Assembly (NCBI GenBank): GCA_012511095.1
Contig: JAAZGT010000047.1
Location: forward strand, 1-6,847
Source of the DNA: Alcaligenaceae bacterium
Lineage (GTDB): Bacteria > Pseudomonadota > Gammaproteobacteria > Burkholderiales > Burkholderiaceae_B
Length of the DNA: 6,847 nt
Reading direction: 5' to 3'
In this document: piece after piece, positions 1 to 6,841 of the stretch
Layout: every line of letters starts with the position of its first letter
How positions within the stretch are numbered: position 1 is the first letter of the stretch
Notes under the pieces: generated by a model
Seen by the model: only the letters and a program-made list of their open reading frames with translations
Database searches by the model: none
Told to the model about the DNA's origin: nothing
Program-made: the position numbers and the translations under genes

Positions 1-2
1 AC

Positions 3-56
3 TGGACCGGATCTCAGGTTCGATGGTTGCTGGCTATTTGGCTGTTGAGACCTTAA
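3..56 (+). CDS. Possible 3' end of a convergent gene (partial, 17 codons)
   Basis: This plus-strand frame is open from the window edge and stops with TAA at 54-56, just before the hairpin terminator. The 17 residues are rich in Trp and Leu (the tail reads WLLAIWLLRP), which would suit the end of a membrane protein. A second plus-strand frame is open from position 2 to a TAA at 122-124, but it would run through the terminator hairpin and into the permease stop codon, so it is less likely. The piece is too short to assign a family. The case rests mainly on its position before a two-way terminator. Confidence 0.2.
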   Translation, partial: WTGSQVRWLLAIWLLRP

Positions 57-61
57 GTAGA

Positions 62-108
62 AAACAATTCAAGCCGAGTGCACTTAAAACACTCGGCTTA
101 ATTTGTTT
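62..108. terminator. Bidirectional rho-independent terminator
   Basis: A perfect 10-bp stem, AAGCCGAGTG (71-80) with CACTCGGCTT (90-99), encloses a 9-base loop. In the same register, AAACAA at 62-67 pairs with TTGTTT at 103-108, so the dyad extends to 47 bases with a short unpaired bulge. Leaving the stem, the minus-strand transcript reads GAATTGTTTT and the plus-strand transcript reads AATTTGTTT. Both are T-rich, so it could stop transcription from either side. It lies 22 bases past the permease stop codon and is the natural end of the exporter operon. The T-tracts are interrupted, so efficiency is uncertain. Confidence 0.8.
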
Positions 109-120
109 AATCTCAACGAT

Positions 121-1293
121 TTAAGCCATTTTTACAATCGCTTCCTTAAATCGCCTTAATGATAAGAAGTTAAGAGCCATGCCAATAACAGCTAAAGCGA
201 CAAACTGCACCCAAACCACATCAAAACCCGCACCACGGAATAAAATCGCTTGGCTTAAATCAATAAAATGACTGGTCGGAGCCAACAACATAATATATTG
301 CAACAGCTCTGGCATCGACTCACGTGGTGACATACCGCCCGAGAGCATTTGCATTGGCATCAAGCTAATGATTAGCAACATAGCAAACTGCGCCATATTA
401 TTAGCAATGGTTGCCATAAAAATGCCCATGGAAGTCATTGAGAATAAAAAGATCGCCGCACCTGCAGTAAATAGTAAAATCGACCCCTCAATCGGCACCC
501 CTAATAGCTTTTGCACTACAAATATTAATGCAAAAATTGCGACACCCAAGACCACCACACCCATTGACCAAATTTTAGACATCATAATTTCAACAGGCGT
601 TACTGGCATCACCAGTAAATGTTCAATGGTGCCTCGCTCACGCTCTCGAATTAAAGCAGCGCCTGTCAATATCAAAGAGAGCATTGAAATATTATTGACC
701 ACCTGAACAATCCCACCAAACCACGTGGGGTCTAAAACCGGATTAAAGCGTGAGCGTAAACTCAACTCCACGGGTGACGTCGGCTCACCACGATAACGTT
801 GAGCAAACTCAGCTACCTCTTGGTTAATGATTTGAGTCACATAACCATTACCCGTAAATGCTTGGCTCATACGCGTTGCATCCACATTAAGCTGCACCTC
901 AGCGGTCTCGCCCGCTAAGATACGCCGCTGTAAACCGGCAGGGATATTCAACACAAAGGTACTACTACCACTATCTAACTCAGCATCCATCTGATCATAA
1001 CTAATCATTTTTGGAGTGGTGAAATACGGCGGAAAAAACGCCGACGTAATACGTGCTGATAAAGTCGTTTGGTCCTCGTCCACAATAGCGATTGCTGCAT
1101 GATTTAGGGTATCTGGAATAGCGTTGGCTGAGGTGTAAATCGATACACTAAACATGTATCCGATTAACAGCAACAGCATCGGTTCGCGCAAAAGGCTCCA
1201 AAACTCTTTAATACCGAGTAGCCAGATATTAAGATAAGCACGATGTCTTGCGGAGCTACGACTTTTCGTCGATTTAACTGGTTTTTGTGACAT
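121..1293 (-). CDS. yhhJ: ABC-2 type exporter permease, YhhJ-like
   Basis: This inner-membrane permease half of the exporter has 390 residues, close to the roughly 375 of E. coli YhhJ. A basic cytoplasmic N-terminus is followed by a first membrane helix at about 37-58 and a large periplasmic domain at about 60-195, which holds the RFNP motif (182-185). A second helix (about 196-215) leads into the cytoplasmic RERERGT loop (216-222), typical of ABC-2 permeases, then helices at about 240-262, 268-290, 298-318 and 359-378. There is no ATPase domain. It has the same layout as the C-terminal part of the upstream RbbA-like protein, so I infer that the two permease halves pair. The ATG start follows the RbbA stop after 1 base (TAA-G-ATG), with a strong AGGAGG six bases upstream. 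It is the last gene before the terminator. Family assignment is firm; the substrate is unknown. Confidence 0.93.
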   Translation of the reverse strand: MSQKPVKSTKSRSSARHRAYLNIWLLGIKEFWSLLREPMLLLLIGYMFSVSIYTSANAIPDTLNHAAIAIVDEDQTTLSARITSAFFPPYFTTPKMISYDQMDAELDSGSSTFVLNIPAGLQRRILAGETAEVQLNVDATRMSQAFTGNGYVTQIINQEVAEFAQRYRGEPTSPVELSLRSRFNPVLDPTWFGGIVQVVNNISMLSLILTGAALIRERERGTIEHLLVMPVTPVEIMMSKIWSMGVVVLGVAIFALIFVVQKLLGVPIEGSILLFTAGAAIFLFSMTSMGIFMATIANNMAQFAMLLIISLMPMQMLSGGMSPRESMPELLQYIMLLAPTSHFIDLSQAILFRGAGFDVVWVQFVALAVIGMALNFLSLRRFKEAIVKMA

Positions 1294-1294
1294 C

Positions 1295-4033
1295 TTAGCC
1301 CTCCTGTTTTTTCATCAACAAAATAGCGGCTACGACCACCACCAAAGCAGCAATTTGTAAGGGTTGCATATATGCATGCAAGTCTTGGAAAGTCAGTGCT
1401 TTATTAAATACACCACGACTAATCATAAACATATAGGTGGCTGGACTAATTTCACCAATCAAGCGCGCTGCTCCCTCCATGGAACTCACTGGGTCACTTA
1501 ATCCTGAAAACTGTGTTGTGGGAATCATTGTCAATAGCATTGACAAGAACAATGCTGCCGTTTGGTTCTTAGTTAAAGTTGAAACCAACAACCCCACCCC
1601 AGTAGCCACAATTAAGTAAAACAGCATGGCCCAGGTCAAAGCCCAAAAACTTCCCGTCAGTGGCACATCAAATAAGTAAATTGACATGAGCAATAAACAG
1701 ATGTAGTTTAAAAAACCAAGAATGAAATACGGCACTTGTTTACCCAAAATAAACTCGGCTCGGGTTACTGGTGTGACATAAACATTTAAAATTGTGCCAC
1801 GCTCTTTTTCACGCACAACCCCCAGCGCAGTCAGCATTGCCGGCATCATTAGCAGTAATAACGGCATCACCGCTGGCACCATGGCTGGTAAACTTTGTAC
1901 ATCGGGGTTATAGCGATAACGACTTTCGATATTCAAATGCGTTTTAGGCGTCATCCCCATCTCAGCAGCCGCCACACCTAACCAATGCGCGTGCATACCA
2001 CTGACATAACCACGCACCGTTTCTGCACGTGACGGCATCGCACCATCAATCCAAGCACCAATCTCTACCGGTTCACCGCGTAAAAGCTTGCGACTAAAAC
2101 CGCTTGGAATTTCTATGGCTAGACTAAGCTCACCTGATCGCATGCGCCGATCGAGATCCTCGTAATCAATGATTGGCTCATGCTCTGTAAAATACCGTGA
2201 ACCTGATAAGTTTAAACTATAGGCACGACTCGTCCCACTTTGGTCACGGTCTAACACTGCATAACTAAGATTGGTAATATCTGAGGTCATGCCGTAACCA
2301 ATGACTAGCATTAAAATAACCGAACCCAGCAAAGCCAAAAGCAAGGTAATGGGGTCACGACGAAGCTCTAAGGCCTCACGCCACACAAAGCTGTACCAAC
2401 GTCCAATGCTAAAACCTTTAGTATGCTTATGCTTAGTAGCGAGCTCTTCGTCAGAAGACTCTGAGCTAATAGCAACGCTTTCCTCATCGATTGCTTCACC
2501 CGCATCGGCCTCTAGAAGATAAGCAATAAAAGCCTCTTCTAAGGTATCGACTCCGCGTTTTTTAACGAGGGCAGCGGGCGTATCACTATCTAACACCTTA
2601 CCTGCGTGCATCATCGACATGCGGTCGCAACGCATCGCCTCATTCATAAAGTGTGTTGAAATAAAAATCGTTACATGATCGCGGCGTGATAGCTCTACCA
2701 AATGTAGCCAAAACTTATCGCGCGCTACAGGATCTACCCCTGAGGTTGGTTCATCTAAGATTAAGAGCTCTGGCTTATGTACCATAGCCACCGCCAATGA
2801 CAAGCGTTGACGTATTCCTAAAGGTATATTATCGGGCAAAGCATGTTTGACCTCTTGCAAATCAAAGCGTTGCAACATCTCTTCAACACGATCGTCGCGT
2901 TCCTCTGCAGGCACATCAAAAATTTTAGCGTGCATCACCAGATTTTGTAACACCGTCAACTCACTATAAAGTGAGAAGGCTTGAGACATATAACCGACAC
3001 GGCGGCGGGTCTCTAGGTTATCCGCATCAATTTCATCACCAAAAAGCCACACCCTCCCCTCAGAAATAGGTAATAAACCCGTCAACATTTTCATGGTGGT
3101 GGACTTACCGCAACCATTGGAACCTAAGAAACCAAAAATCTCACCACGTTTAATTTTGAAACTGACATTGTCTACCGCAACAAAATTACCAAAACGCTTA
3201 GTTAATCCCTGAGCCTCAATGGCTATTTCGTCTTGAATATCTAACGGCGCAATCACAACCTCTTGGTGAGCAGCGGTTTTTTCTTCGGGTAATAACCGTA
3301 AAAAAGCGTCTTCGAGGTTATCGCTATTACTGCGTTGCATTAATTCTTGTGGACTACCCGTGGCTAAAATCTGCCCCTCATCCATTGCTATCAGCCAATC
3401 AAAGCCTTGGGCCTCATCCATGTAGGCCGTGGCTACGATTACGCTCATATGAGGTCGTTGAGACCTGATTCTATTGATTAAGTCCCAGAACTGAGCGCGC
3501 GCTAAAGGGTCCACCCCTGTAGTCGGCTCGTCTAAAATCAGCAAGTCAGGATCATGGATTAATGAGCAACATAAGCCTAGCTTTTGCTTCATACCGCCTG
3601 ACAACTTAGCTGCCGGTCGATCTAAAAAATCATACAACCCCGTACTTCGAGTTAACTCATCAATACGACGACGGCGCTCTAAGGCATTATGACCGAATAA
3701 GCGCGCAAAAAACTGTAAGTTTTCCTCAACCGTTAAGGTGTGATAAAGGTTTTTACCTAAACCTTGAGGCATATAAGCAATACGTGGACAAATCACATCA
3801 CGCTGAGATTTTTTACGCATATCGCCATCGAGCACCCACACCTCACCCTCTTGTATCTTGCGCGAGCCAGAAACCAAAGACAATAAACTCGATTTACCCA
3901 CACCATCAGGACCTAACATCCCGACCATTTTGCCACTTGGTATGTCAAGGCTTAAGTTATTAAGAGCTAAGGTTTTACCGTAGCTTAGGCTAATATCGAC
4001 CAGCCTAACCACGGGAGCTTGATTAGTTTTCAC
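1295..4033 (-). CDS. rbbA: RbbA-type fused ABC ATPase-ATPase-permease
   Basis: The 912 residues match the E. coli RbbA length (911 as I recall). ATPase domain 1 spans about 8-245: Walker A GPDGVGKS (41-48), Q-loop Gln90, signature LSGGMKQ (144-150), Walker B LLILDEP (164-170). The usual switch His is Ala203 (ATAYMDEA). ATPase domain 2 spans about 270-505: Walker A GSNGCGKST (304-312), Gln351, a degenerate signature IPLGIRQR (403-410), Walker B LLILDEP (423-429) and switch His461. A charged linker (about 508-540) leads to an ABC-2 permease domain with helices near 563-581, 720-740, 766-790, 797-819, 824-845 and 892-907, a periplasmic domain between the first two, and a REKERGT loop (741-747). 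It powers export with the YhhJ-like partner. The start is GTG, 3 bases after the adaptor stop. E. coli RbbA was also described as a ribosome-bound ATPase; the context here points to export. Confidence 0.96.
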   Translation of the reverse strand: MKTNQAPVVRLVDISLSYGKTLALNNLSLDIPSGKMVGMLGPDGVGKSSLLSLVSGSRKIQEGEVWVLDGDMRKKSQRDVICPRIAYMPQGLGKNLYHTLTVEENLQFFARLFGHNALERRRRIDELTRSTGLYDFLDRPAAKLSGGMKQKLGLCCSLIHDPDLLILDEPTTGVDPLARAQFWDLINRIRSQRPHMSVIVATAYMDEAQGFDWLIAMDEGQILATGSPQELMQRSNSDNLEDAFLRLLPEEKTAAHQEVVIAPLDIQDEIAIEAQGLTKRFGNFVAVDNVSFKIKRGEIFGFLGSNGCGKSTTMKMLTGLLPISEGRVWLFGDEIDADNLETRRRVGYMSQAFSLYSELTVLQNLVMHAKIFDVPAEERDDRVEEMLQRFDLQEVKHALPDNIPLGIRQRLSLAVAMVHKPELLILDEPTSGVDPVARDKFWLHLVELSRRDHVTIFISTHFMNEAMRCDRMSMMHAGKVLDSDTPAALVKKRGVDTLEEAFIAYLLEADAGEAIDEESVAISSESSDEELATKHKHTKGFSIGRWYSFVWREALELRRDPITLLLALLGSVILMLVIGYGMTSDITNLSYAVLDRDQSGTSRAYSLNLSGSRYFTEHEPIIDYEDLDRRMRSGELSLAIEIPSGFSRKLLRGEPVEIGAWIDGAMPSRAETVRGYVSGMHAHWLGVAAAEMGMTPKTHLNIESRYRYNPDVQSLPAMVPAVMPLLLLMMPAMLTALGVVREKERGTILNVYVTPVTRAEFILGKQVPYFILGFLNYICLLLMSIYLFDVPLTGSFWALTWAMLFYLIVATGVGLLVSTLTKNQTAALFLSMLLTMIPTTQFSGLSDPVSSMEGAARLIGEISPATYMFMISRGVFNKALTFQDLHAYMQPLQIAALVVVVAAILLMKKQEG
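1299..1305 (-). promoter_or_regulatory. Ribosome binding site of the yhhJ-like gene, inside the rbbA 3' end
   Basis: The minus strand reads AGGAGGG here. It is formed by the last Gln-Glu-Gly codons of the RbbA-like gene and lies six bases before the ATG at 1293. The site supports this start and suggests translational coupling between the two genes. Confidence 0.8.
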
Positions 4034-4036
4034 GCT

Positions 4037-5116
4037 TTACCTCGGTGTGAAACTCGTTTGCAGGCTGGCAGGCCACTCATCTTGCTGATTTAAACGTACG
4101 TAGGTAACACCAGGCAAACCAGTTTTAACGTATTCCAAATACTCTAATAAAAGCTCACGCGGAATGCGTGCTTTTACGCGGAACATCAGCTTTTGACGCT
4201 CGCTCGCTGTTTCAACAGTTTTGGGTGTAAATTGCGCAATATCAGCCACAAAGGTAATGACAGCAGGAATTGGCGAATCGGGTGCCACATCTAAAACAAT
4301 TCGCGCTTCACTGCCAATTGCAATACGCCCTGCCACTGTTTCAGGCAAGAAAAATGTCATCGATACATCAGACAAATCCACTAAATTCATAATGCGCGTA
4401 CCAGCCGCTACCACCTCCCCCGGTTCAGCTAAGCGTATCTGCACGCGACTATCGCGAGGAGCGACTAAGGTATTATCGTTAATGTCTAATTCAATACGCT
4501 GTACTGTAGCTAAGGCAGCATCAATACGTGAGCCAATCGCCACCAACTCAGATTTGGCTGCATCAACCGCCGCCTGAGCCGACACCACCTTAGCCTTAGC
4601 CGCGCTAACAGAGGCTTCGGCATGAATTAACTGGGCTCGGTCATCATCTAATTCTTGTTTCGAAGCAGCACCCTCACGGCTCAACATATTAGTACGATTA
4701 AAACGGCTACGAGCTGCACCAAAGGCGGCCTCACTTTGCTTGACACCCGCTTGAACAGCCGCTAACTCGCTTTGTCTTAAAGCGATTTGAGCCTCTGCTG
4801 TGGCTACGGATTGCAATACCTCTTGGTATCTTGCTTTGGCCTCATCTAGTTGTGCCTGCATGCTATCTGACTCGAGTCTAGCTAAGACTTGACCCTCTTT
4901 AACATAGTCACCCTCTTTAACTAAGACCTCAGCTAAGCGACCTGGGAATTTGGAAGCTAGGTTAATCTCAGTCGCTTCAATACGACCATTACCTGAAGGG
5001 AAATTTTCGCCTAACTCATCCCCATCCATCGACATCCAGACATAAATAGCAGCTGCGACGGCGGCAATGATTAAGCCCCATCTTAGCCAAGAACCTGACT
5101 GACGTTTTACTGCCAT
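4037..5116 (-). CDS. yhiI: HlyD-family periplasmic adaptor, YhiI-like
   Basis: This membrane-fusion protein links the inner-membrane ABC exporter to the outer-membrane channel. It has 359 residues, against about 355 for E. coli YhiI. A basic N-terminus precedes a single membrane anchor at about 13-28. The first lipoyl half-motif follows (about 45-85, with GRIEATE and LVKEGDYVKEGQVLARLE), then a long Ala/Glu/Gln-rich coiled-coil hairpin (about 85-213). The second lipoyl half is at about 214-247 (LVAPRDSRVQ to GEVVAAGTRIMNLVDL), and the beta-barrel domain at about 249-318 carries FTPKTVET followed by ERQKLMFRVKARI, a pattern seen in YhiI/YbhG-type adaptors. No lipobox is present, so it is held by the N-terminal helix. 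The ATG is preceded by AGAGGG at a spacing of 8. It ends 3 bases before the rbbA start. The partners are inferred from gene order. Confidence 0.94.
   Translation of the reverse strand: MAVKRQSGSWLRWGLIIAAVAAAIYVWMSMDGDELGENFPSGNGRIEATEINLASKFPGRLAEVLVKEGDYVKEGQVLARLESDSMQAQLDEAKARYQEVLQSVATAEAQIALRQSELAAVQAGVKQSEAAFGAARSRFNRTNMLSREGAASKQELDDDRAQLIHAEASVSAAKAKVVSAQAAVDAAKSELVAIGSRIDAALATVQRIELDINDNTLVAPRDSRVQIRLAEPGEVVAAGTRIMNLVDLSDVSMTFFLPETVAGRIAIGSEARIVLDVAPDSPIPAVITFVADIAQFTPKTVETASERQKLMFRVKARIPRELLLEYLEYVKTGLPGVTYVRLNQQDEWPASLQTSFTPR
4039..4043 (-). promoter_or_regulatory. Ribosome binding site supporting the GTG start of rbbA
   Basis: The minus strand reads GAGGT, overlapping the last Arg codon and the TAA stop of the adaptor gene. 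GAGG ends six bases before the GTG at 4033-4031. No in-frame ATG lies nearby, and the first residues lead smoothly into ATPase domain 1, so GTG is the likely start. The overlap suggests translation coupled to the adaptor. Confidence 0.7.
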
Positions 5117-5124
5117 TGTTTGAA

Positions 5125-5130
5125 CCCTCT
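5125..5130 (-). promoter_or_regulatory. Ribosome binding site of the adaptor gene
   Basis: The minus strand reads AGAGGG eight bases before the ATG at 5116. It lies in the only real spacer within the operon (5117-5183, 67 bases). I found no convincing hairpin there and no -35/-10 pair with good boxes on both sides, so read-through from the upstream gene is assumed. Confidence 0.65.
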
Positions 5131-5183
5131 TTTACTCTTTAAATAAAACATAACGCTGTATGCCATATCACTTATGACTCAGC

Positions 5184-6716
5184 TTATAGATCTTGATTTG
5201 TTGCATTGATAGGTGGATTAGTATTAAGTTGTGCACCAGGACGAGCATAATCAGACTGGACTTGAGTACCACCACCTAAAGCGCTATACAGGGCGACCTC
5301 ACTTAATCGTAATCCACCTTGGTCCCTTACCAATTGCTGCTGTGCGGCTAAAAGATCACGTTGAGCATCAAGTACATCTAAATAACTAACCGCACCGCTG
5401 TCATAACGTAACTGTGCTAGACGCGCACGCTCTTGTTGAATCTGTACAACTCGTAAACCCAGCTGAACTTGCTCTTTTAAACGCAAACGCATATTCAATG
5501 CATCAGCAACTTCTCTAAAGGCTTGTTGAATGGCTTTCTCATATTCGGTAACGGCCATTTGCGCTCGTACACCCGCAGCTTGTAGATTAGCAGCACGTGC
5601 ACCACCATCAAAAATAGGCAAAGAAACCACTGGAGCAAATAGCCATGAGCCACTACCACCATCAAACAATCCGCTGAGCTGAGTACTGGCGGTACCACCT
5701 GCTGTGGTTAAGGCAATGTGTGGGAAATAAGCCGTTCTTGCTGCTTCAATATTGGCATTAGCAGCACGCAAACGGTGCTCAGCAGCAACAATGTCTGGGC
5801 GTTGCAATAAAATTTCTGAAGAAATTCCTAATTCTAGCGAAGTGAAGCCCGTATCACGAGTATAAGAGTCCTTAATAATTAAACTAGGCGCAGTCACATC
5901 CACTGGCTTACCAAGCAAGACGACAAAACTATTAAGTAAATCCTGACGCTGTTGCTGCAACTCAGATAATAAAACGCGAGCTTGCATTAATAATGTTTCG
6001 ACCTGTGTTAGGTCAAGTAATGATGAGGCACCTACCTCATAACGCCGCTTAAAAATACGATGAGACTCTTGACGCGATACGATACTTTTATGCACCACAT
6101 CAATTTGATTGTCTAAGGTTTGTAATGACAAATAAACCCGCGCCACCTTAGCAATTAAACCCGCTTGAATAGCATGTTGCGCATAAGAATTCGCTAAGAA
6201 CTCCTCAAGTGCAGCATCTCTTAAATGACGAATGCGACCCCACAAATCAAGTTCCCAAGTATTGACGCCAATCATTAGGCCGTATTCGGCAGCCACTGTG
6301 GAGGTGCCCGTAGGGCTCATATCGGCAGGAAGGCCACGACGAGAGGCTTGACCATCAGCACCGATGGTTGGCCATAGCTCTGAACGCCTCAGCTGCAGTA
6401 AAGCCTCAGTTTCAGCCACGCGCAGTACAGCTAAGCGCAAGTCGCGGTTATAGTCTAAGGCATCTTTGATCACTTGACGCAACGCAGGGTCACTAAAGAA
6501 ATCCCACCAAGCTAATTGCTGTGGGTTTACACCCAAGGCGTCACCATGAACTAACTCTTTGGGCCACTCTAATGGGATGATCTGTTGCGTATCAGGTACA
6601 TCAACGGGTACCGTCTGACATGCACTTAGGCTTAATGCTAACAACAATAAAACATAAGGCCTTTTTAATAAGGCCAATGGTTTAAAGCCAGTACTTAGGC
6701 TCTGATTTAATATCAT
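5184..6716 (-). CDS. Outer-membrane efflux lipoprotein, NodT/OprM family
   Basis: This protein forms the trimeric outer-membrane and periplasmic channel of the export machine. Its 510 residues are near the usual 460-500 of the family. The N-terminus is a lipoprotein signal: basic stretch to Arg19, hydrophobic core at about 21-32, and lipobox Leu30-Ser31-Ala32-Cys33. The mature protein would start at acylated Cys33. Two outer-membrane efflux repeats follow. The first is at about 69-270, opening with WWDFFSDPALRQVI and carrying the WELDLWGRIR motif (154-163). The second is at about 295-480, opening with LLQRPDIVAAEHRLRAANA and carrying FPHIALT, PIFDGG and the late SYLDVLDAQRDLL segment. A Gly/Asn-rich tail (about 481-510) lies beyond the second repeat. 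It is first in the operon, 67 bases ahead of the adaptor gene. The ATG is supported by AGGAAG at a spacing of 6. I give no gene symbol because many paralogues share this architecture. Confidence 0.94.
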   Translation of the reverse strand: MILNQSLSTGFKPLALLKRPYVLLLLALSLSACQTVPVDVPDTQQIIPLEWPKELVHGDALGVNPQQLAWWDFFSDPALRQVIKDALDYNRDLRLAVLRVAETEALLQLRRSELWPTIGADGQASRRGLPADMSPTGTSTVAAEYGLMIGVNTWELDLWGRIRHLRDAALEEFLANSYAQHAIQAGLIAKVARVYLSLQTLDNQIDVVHKSIVSRQESHRIFKRRYEVGASSLLDLTQVETLLMQARVLLSELQQQRQDLLNSFVVLLGKPVDVTAPSLIIKDSYTRDTGFTSLELGISSEILLQRPDIVAAEHRLRAANANIEAARTAYFPHIALTTAGGTASTQLSGLFDGGSGSWLFAPVVSLPIFDGGARAANLQAAGVRAQMAVTEYEKAIQQAFREVADALNMRLRLKEQVQLGLRVVQIQQERARLAQLRYDSGAVSYLDVLDAQRDLLAAQQQLVRDQGGLRLSEVALYSALGGGTQVQSDYARPGAQLNTNPPINATNQDL

Positions 6717-6722
6717 GAACTA

Positions 6723-6728
6723 CTTCCT
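6723..6728 (-). promoter_or_regulatory. Ribosome binding site of the first gene of the operon
   Basis: The minus strand reads AGGAAG six bases before the ATG at 6716. This fixes the start of the lipoprotein, and the long basic N-region before the hydrophobic core is compatible with it. Confidence 0.7.
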
Positions 6729-6786
6729 GATAAACAGTGCAACACGAATAAAACAATTGAATTACCATGAGTATCAGGTAAAACAA

Positions 6787-6795
6787 GCTATACCA
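6787..6795 (-). promoter_or_regulatory. Candidate extended -10 promoter for the operon
   Basis: The minus strand reads TGGTATAGC, matching the extended -10 pattern TGnTATAnn (TG at 6795-6794, TATAGC at 6792-6787). Upstream hexamers at 17-18 bases are TATCGC or TTATCG, poor -35 boxes, which fits an extended -10 promoter. Transcription would begin near 6780 and give a leader of about 64 bases. A later GATACT lacks any usable -35. No other promoter in 6717-6847 looks better, but this remains a prediction by eye. Confidence 0.4.
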
Positions 6796-6801
6796 GTCTA
6801 G
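6788..6801. promoter_or_regulatory. Candidate operator: imperfect palindrome over the -10 box
   Basis: The minus strand reads CTAGACTGGTATAG. Half-sites CTAnAC and GTnTAG mirror each other around a 2-base centre, with five of six positions symmetric in each arm. Paired TAGAC/GTCTA-like arms of this size resemble operators of TetR-family repressors that control efflux genes. The palindrome covers the candidate -10 box, so a bound repressor would block the polymerase. No regulator gene is inside the window. Confidence 0.35.
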
Positions 6802-6820
6802 TTAACACGGCGATAAACCA

Positions 6821-6841
6821 TTGACGCAAATTAAGCGTTAA
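6821..6841. repeat. Inverted repeat upstream of the promoter
   Basis: TTGACGC (6821-6827) and GCGTTAA (6835-6841) form a dyad with six of seven pairs around a 7-base A/T-rich centre. It lies just upstream of the candidate promoter and is followed by a short direct repeat, CGTTA at 6836-6840 and 6843-6847. It could be a regulator site or part of a divergent promoter whose -10 would fall beyond the window (TTGACG at 6821 resembles a plus-strand -35). Chance is not excluded. Confidence 0.3.

Noticed and set aside
368..706. Plus-strand open frame of 112 codons opposite the permease
   Set aside because: It lies wholly inside the well-supported permease on the other strand, has no domain-like pattern and no clear ribosome binding site. 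It is a shadow frame.
1437..2522. Two plus-strand open frames (1437-1619 and 2301-2522) opposite the RbbA-like gene
   Set aside because: Both are short, lie antisense to a full-length conserved gene and read as low-complexity Ser/Lys-rich products.
4221..4577. Plus-strand open frame of 118 codons opposite the adaptor
   Set aside because: It is antisense to the beta-barrel and lipoyl coding region and shows no recognisable family or start signal.
5117..5183. Possible internal promoter or attenuator in the spacer between channel and adaptor genes
   Set aside because: A/T-rich hexamers such as TATGTT occur but have no acceptable -35 at 16-18 bases, and no stem longer than 4 bp with a T-tract was seen.
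5495..5698. Minus-strand open frame of 67 codons inside the channel gene
   Set aside because: It is an out-of-frame reading of the second efflux repeat, with no spacing that would support separate translation.
4426..6437. Three copies of CAGCTAAGCG (4426-4435, 4930-4939, 6428-6437), considered as DNA uptake signals
   Set aside because: All three encode Arg-Leu-Ala in frame with the same favoured codons (CGC TTA GCT), and none lies in a spacer or forms a hairpin. Codon bias explains them better; a genome-wide count would settle it.
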